DNA from: Pedobacter zeae
Lineage (GTDB): Bacteria; Bacteroidota; Bacteroidia; Sphingobacteriales; Sphingobacteriaceae
Reading direction: 5' to 3'
DNA length: 64,000 nucleotides
Assembly (NCBI RefSeq): GCF_014196715.1
Contig: NZ_JACIEF010000003.1
Span: 277,874 to 341,873 of the forward strand
Part shown: in pieces, positions 62,575 to 64,000 of the stretch
Position numbering within the stretch: position 1 is the stretch's first letter
Layout: each line of letters starts with the position of its first letter
The notes under the pieces: model-generated
What the model saw: only the letters and a program-made list of their open reading frames with translations
Database searches by the model: none
What the model was told of the DNA's origin: nothing
Made by a program: the position numbers and the translations under genes

Positions 62575-63630
62575 ATGAAGAAAATAGGGATTTTATTTGG
62601 ACAGGAACGTTCTTTTCCTGAAGCCGTAATTGAAAGGATCAATCAAAAAGCTGAAAAGGGGATCACTGCCGAAGCTGTTAAAATCGACAAAATATTTCAG
62701 AATGCGCCCTTGGGTTATTCGGTAATTATCGACCGTATTTCGCAGGATGTGCCATTTTACCGCGCGTCTTTAAAAAATGCAGCCATCACCGGAACAGCAG
62801 TGATCAATAACCCTTTCTGGTGGAGCGCTGATGAGAAATTTTTTAATAATGCACTGGCCGAACAGATTGGTGTGCCGGTACCTAAAACCGCACTCATTCC
62901 TTCGAGAGAGCACCCCACCGGAACCACATCAGAATCGTTCTCAAACCTCGAAATGCCGTTAGATTGGGACGCCATTTTTGAATATGTGGGATTTCCGGCC
63001 TATATGAAGCCTTATGATGGTGGTGGCTGGAGAGATGTTTATAAACTGCATAACAAAGAAGATTTTTTCGATAAACATAGCGGCACAAAGCAACTGGTGA
63101 TGCTTTTACAGGAAGAGATCATTTTCGAGGAATATTTCAGGTGTTATTGTATCGGAGGTAAACATGTGCGTATTATGCAGTACGATCCGCGAAATCCGCA
63201 TCATTTGCGTTACGCAACCGAGGGTAAATCGCCCGATCCTAAATTGCTTAAAAAAGTAGAGGAATACACTTTAAAATTGTGTACATACTTAGGCTACGAT
63301 TTTAATACGGTAGAATTTGCCGTGCGCAATGGTGTACCTATAGCAATTGATTTCTGCAACCCGGCGCCCGATGCGGATATAAAAAGCGTTGGTCAGGAAA
63401 ATTTCGACTGGGTAGTAGAAACTACGGCCAATTACGCTATCGAAAGGGCAAAAGCACAAAAAGATGGTCAGGATAACTTAACCTGGGGCGAATACATTAA
63501 AGCTTCTGTTGGGAATAAACCTCTAATTGCAAAAGCAACCCCCAAGGCAGCTAAAACCCCAACAGTAAAAAAAGCTACCGCAGCAGAAAAAGCACCGGCA
63601 AAGCCTAAAAAAACAGCACCAAAAAAATAA
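62575..63630 (+). CDS. ATP-grasp ligase with a basic C-terminal tail
   Basis: A 351-residue cytoplasmic ligase of the ATP-grasp superfamily. The ATP-binding pieces are 'AYMKPYDGGGWRDVYKL' (Lys plus Gly-rich loop, about 142-158) and 'VMLLQEEIIFEEYFRCYCIG' on the second strand. The metal-binding end is 'FNTVEFAVRNGVPIAIDFCN' followed by PAPD, with Glu and Asn in the expected positions. Members couple a carboxylate to an amine through an acyl phosphate. The last 33 residues (63529-63627) are a Lys/Ala/Pro/Thr-rich tail, as in nucleic-acid-binding or histone-like tails, unusual for this family. The gene follows an esterase and is 29 bases before a YbdK/GCS2-type ligase. Confidence 0.9.
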   Translation: MKKIGILFGQERSFPEAVIERINQKAEKGITAEAVKIDKIFQNAPLGYSVIIDRISQDVPFYRASLKNAAITGTAVINNPFWWSADEKFFNNALAEQIGVPVPKTALIPSREHPTGTTSESFSNLEMPLDWDAIFEYVGFPAYMKPYDGGGWRDVYKLHNKEDFFDKHSGTKQLVMLLQEEIIFEEYFRCYCIGGKHVRIMQYDPRNPHHLRYATEGKSPDPKLLKKVEEYTLKLCTYLGYDFNTVEFAVRNGVPIAIDFCNPAPDADIKSVGQENFDWVVETTANYAIERAKAQKDGQDNLTWGEYIKASVGNKPLIAKATPKAAKTPTVKKATAAEKAPAKPKKTAPKK

Positions 63631-63659
63631 CTGCGTTTTAAATTCTAACCGAGATTAAT

Positions 63660-64000
63660 ATGAACGAATTTACGCTGGGTGTAGAAGAAGAGTACATGGT
63701 AATTGATCCCGTTACCAGAGAGCTTACTTCGCACGACCAAAAAATTGTAGAGGCCGCACAAAAAATACACAAAGACCAGGTTAAAGCAGAAATGCACCAG
63801 GCAGTGGTAGAAGTTGGTACCGGAATCTGTAAAAATACTACCGAGGCACGCAATGAGATTTCACAGTTGCGTTATACGGTATCGCAACTGGCCGGAGAGC
63901 AGGGTTTAAGAATTGGTGCTGCGGGTACACACCCCTTTTCGCACTGGGAAAAACAGCTCATTACAGAACATCCCCGCTATAACGAAATTGTTAATGAATT
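63660..64000 (+). CDS. YbdK/GCS2-type carboxylate-amine ligase, 5' part
   Basis: The first 113 codons of a gene that runs off the right edge; the ATG is at 63660. The product begins 'NEFTLGVEEEYMVIDPVTRE', and the 'GVEEE' and 'KAEMHQAVVEVGTGIC' segments carry the Glu residues that bind metals and ATP in the gamma-glutamylcysteine ligase-like (GCS2/YbdK) family. It lies 29 bases after the ATP-grasp gene and is surely in the same operon. YbdK has weak glutamate-cysteine ligase activity; family members near ATP-grasp genes are predicted to make small peptides or amides. The amine partner is unknown. Confidence 0.92.
   Translation, partial: MNEFTLGVEEEYMVIDPVTRELTSHDQKIVEAAQKIHKDQVKAEMHQAVVEVGTGICKNTTEARNEISQLRYTVSQLAGEQGLRIGAAGTHPFSHWEKQLITEHPRYNEIVNE

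Noticed and set aside
1-64000. tRNA, rRNA, CRISPR arrays, phage or integrated elements
   Set aside because: No cloverleaf, rRNA segment, repeat-spacer array, integrase or complete transposase could be found by reading the spacers and gene products.

Overview
The window looks like a chromosomal stretch of a Bacteroidota bacterium, most likely Sphingobacteriaceae close to Pedobacter. The signs are an AT-rich, densely packed chromosome, promoter motifs of the TAnnTTTG type, weak or absent Shine-Dalgarno sequences, many lipoproteins with a C-K-K/D start, GldB, a SecA of about 1150 residues, a glutaminyl cyclase lipoprotein, and family types (DUF2027-Smr, DUF4251, ThuA, S41 tricorn-like) usual in that group. 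No rRNA, tRNA, CRISPR array, complete insertion sequence, integrase or phage gene was seen. The genus assignment is inference.

Layout. 1-8.9 kb: end of a SIMPL protein, a small tail-anchored secreted protein, serS and rsmI divergent, a PH-SHOCT protein, the lipoprotein-maturation pair lnt and lspA around a DinB gene, an M57-type protease lipoprotein, OsmC and a repeat lipoprotein. 9-17.2 kb: nadE, a beta-barrel protein, gldB, a patatin, an astacin-like protease lipoprotein, an outer-membrane protein, comB and gcvT. 17.2-18 kb: a non-coding, hairpin-rich block. 18-29.2 kb: a glycosyltransferase with rnhB, a TfoX-N protein, two secreted proteins, glutaminyl cyclase overlapping yraN, dnaG, an SGNH hydrolase broken by an in-frame stop, a secreted unknown, an M20 amidohydrolase and a SPOR protein. 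29.5-39 kb: secA, a DUF2027-Smr protein, rsgA, fumC, two unknowns and an S1/P1 nuclease. 39-49 kb: a lipoprotein fused in frame to a low-molecular-weight phosphatase, ThuA, a CREST-type membrane hydrolase, a GH29 fucosidase, a rhomboid protease, a methyltransferase and a giant S41 protease. 48.8-58.8 kb: GT4 and GT2 glycosyltransferases with an unknown, a PfpI/DJ-1 protein, an orphan kinase-like protein, a class C serine hydrolase, two tandem LpxL-type acyltransferases and typA. 59-64 kb: DUF4180, VOC, a DUF2459 protein, a first esterase, then a possible operon of esterase, ATP-grasp ligase and the start of a YbdK/GCS2-type carboxylate-amine ligase.

How it fits together. Much of the window serves the cell envelope: SecA exports, LspA and Lnt mature lipoproteins, and at least eight exported proteins here have Gln directly after the predicted signal peptidase I site, the expected substrates of the glutaminyl cyclase encoded in the middle of the window. 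The most system-like segment is the esterase/ATP-grasp/carboxylate-amine ligase group at the right edge, which suggests synthesis and trimming of a small peptide or amide. The intergenic spaces carry several families of short, degenerate palindromic or phrase-like repeats and one 100-bp MITE-like element.
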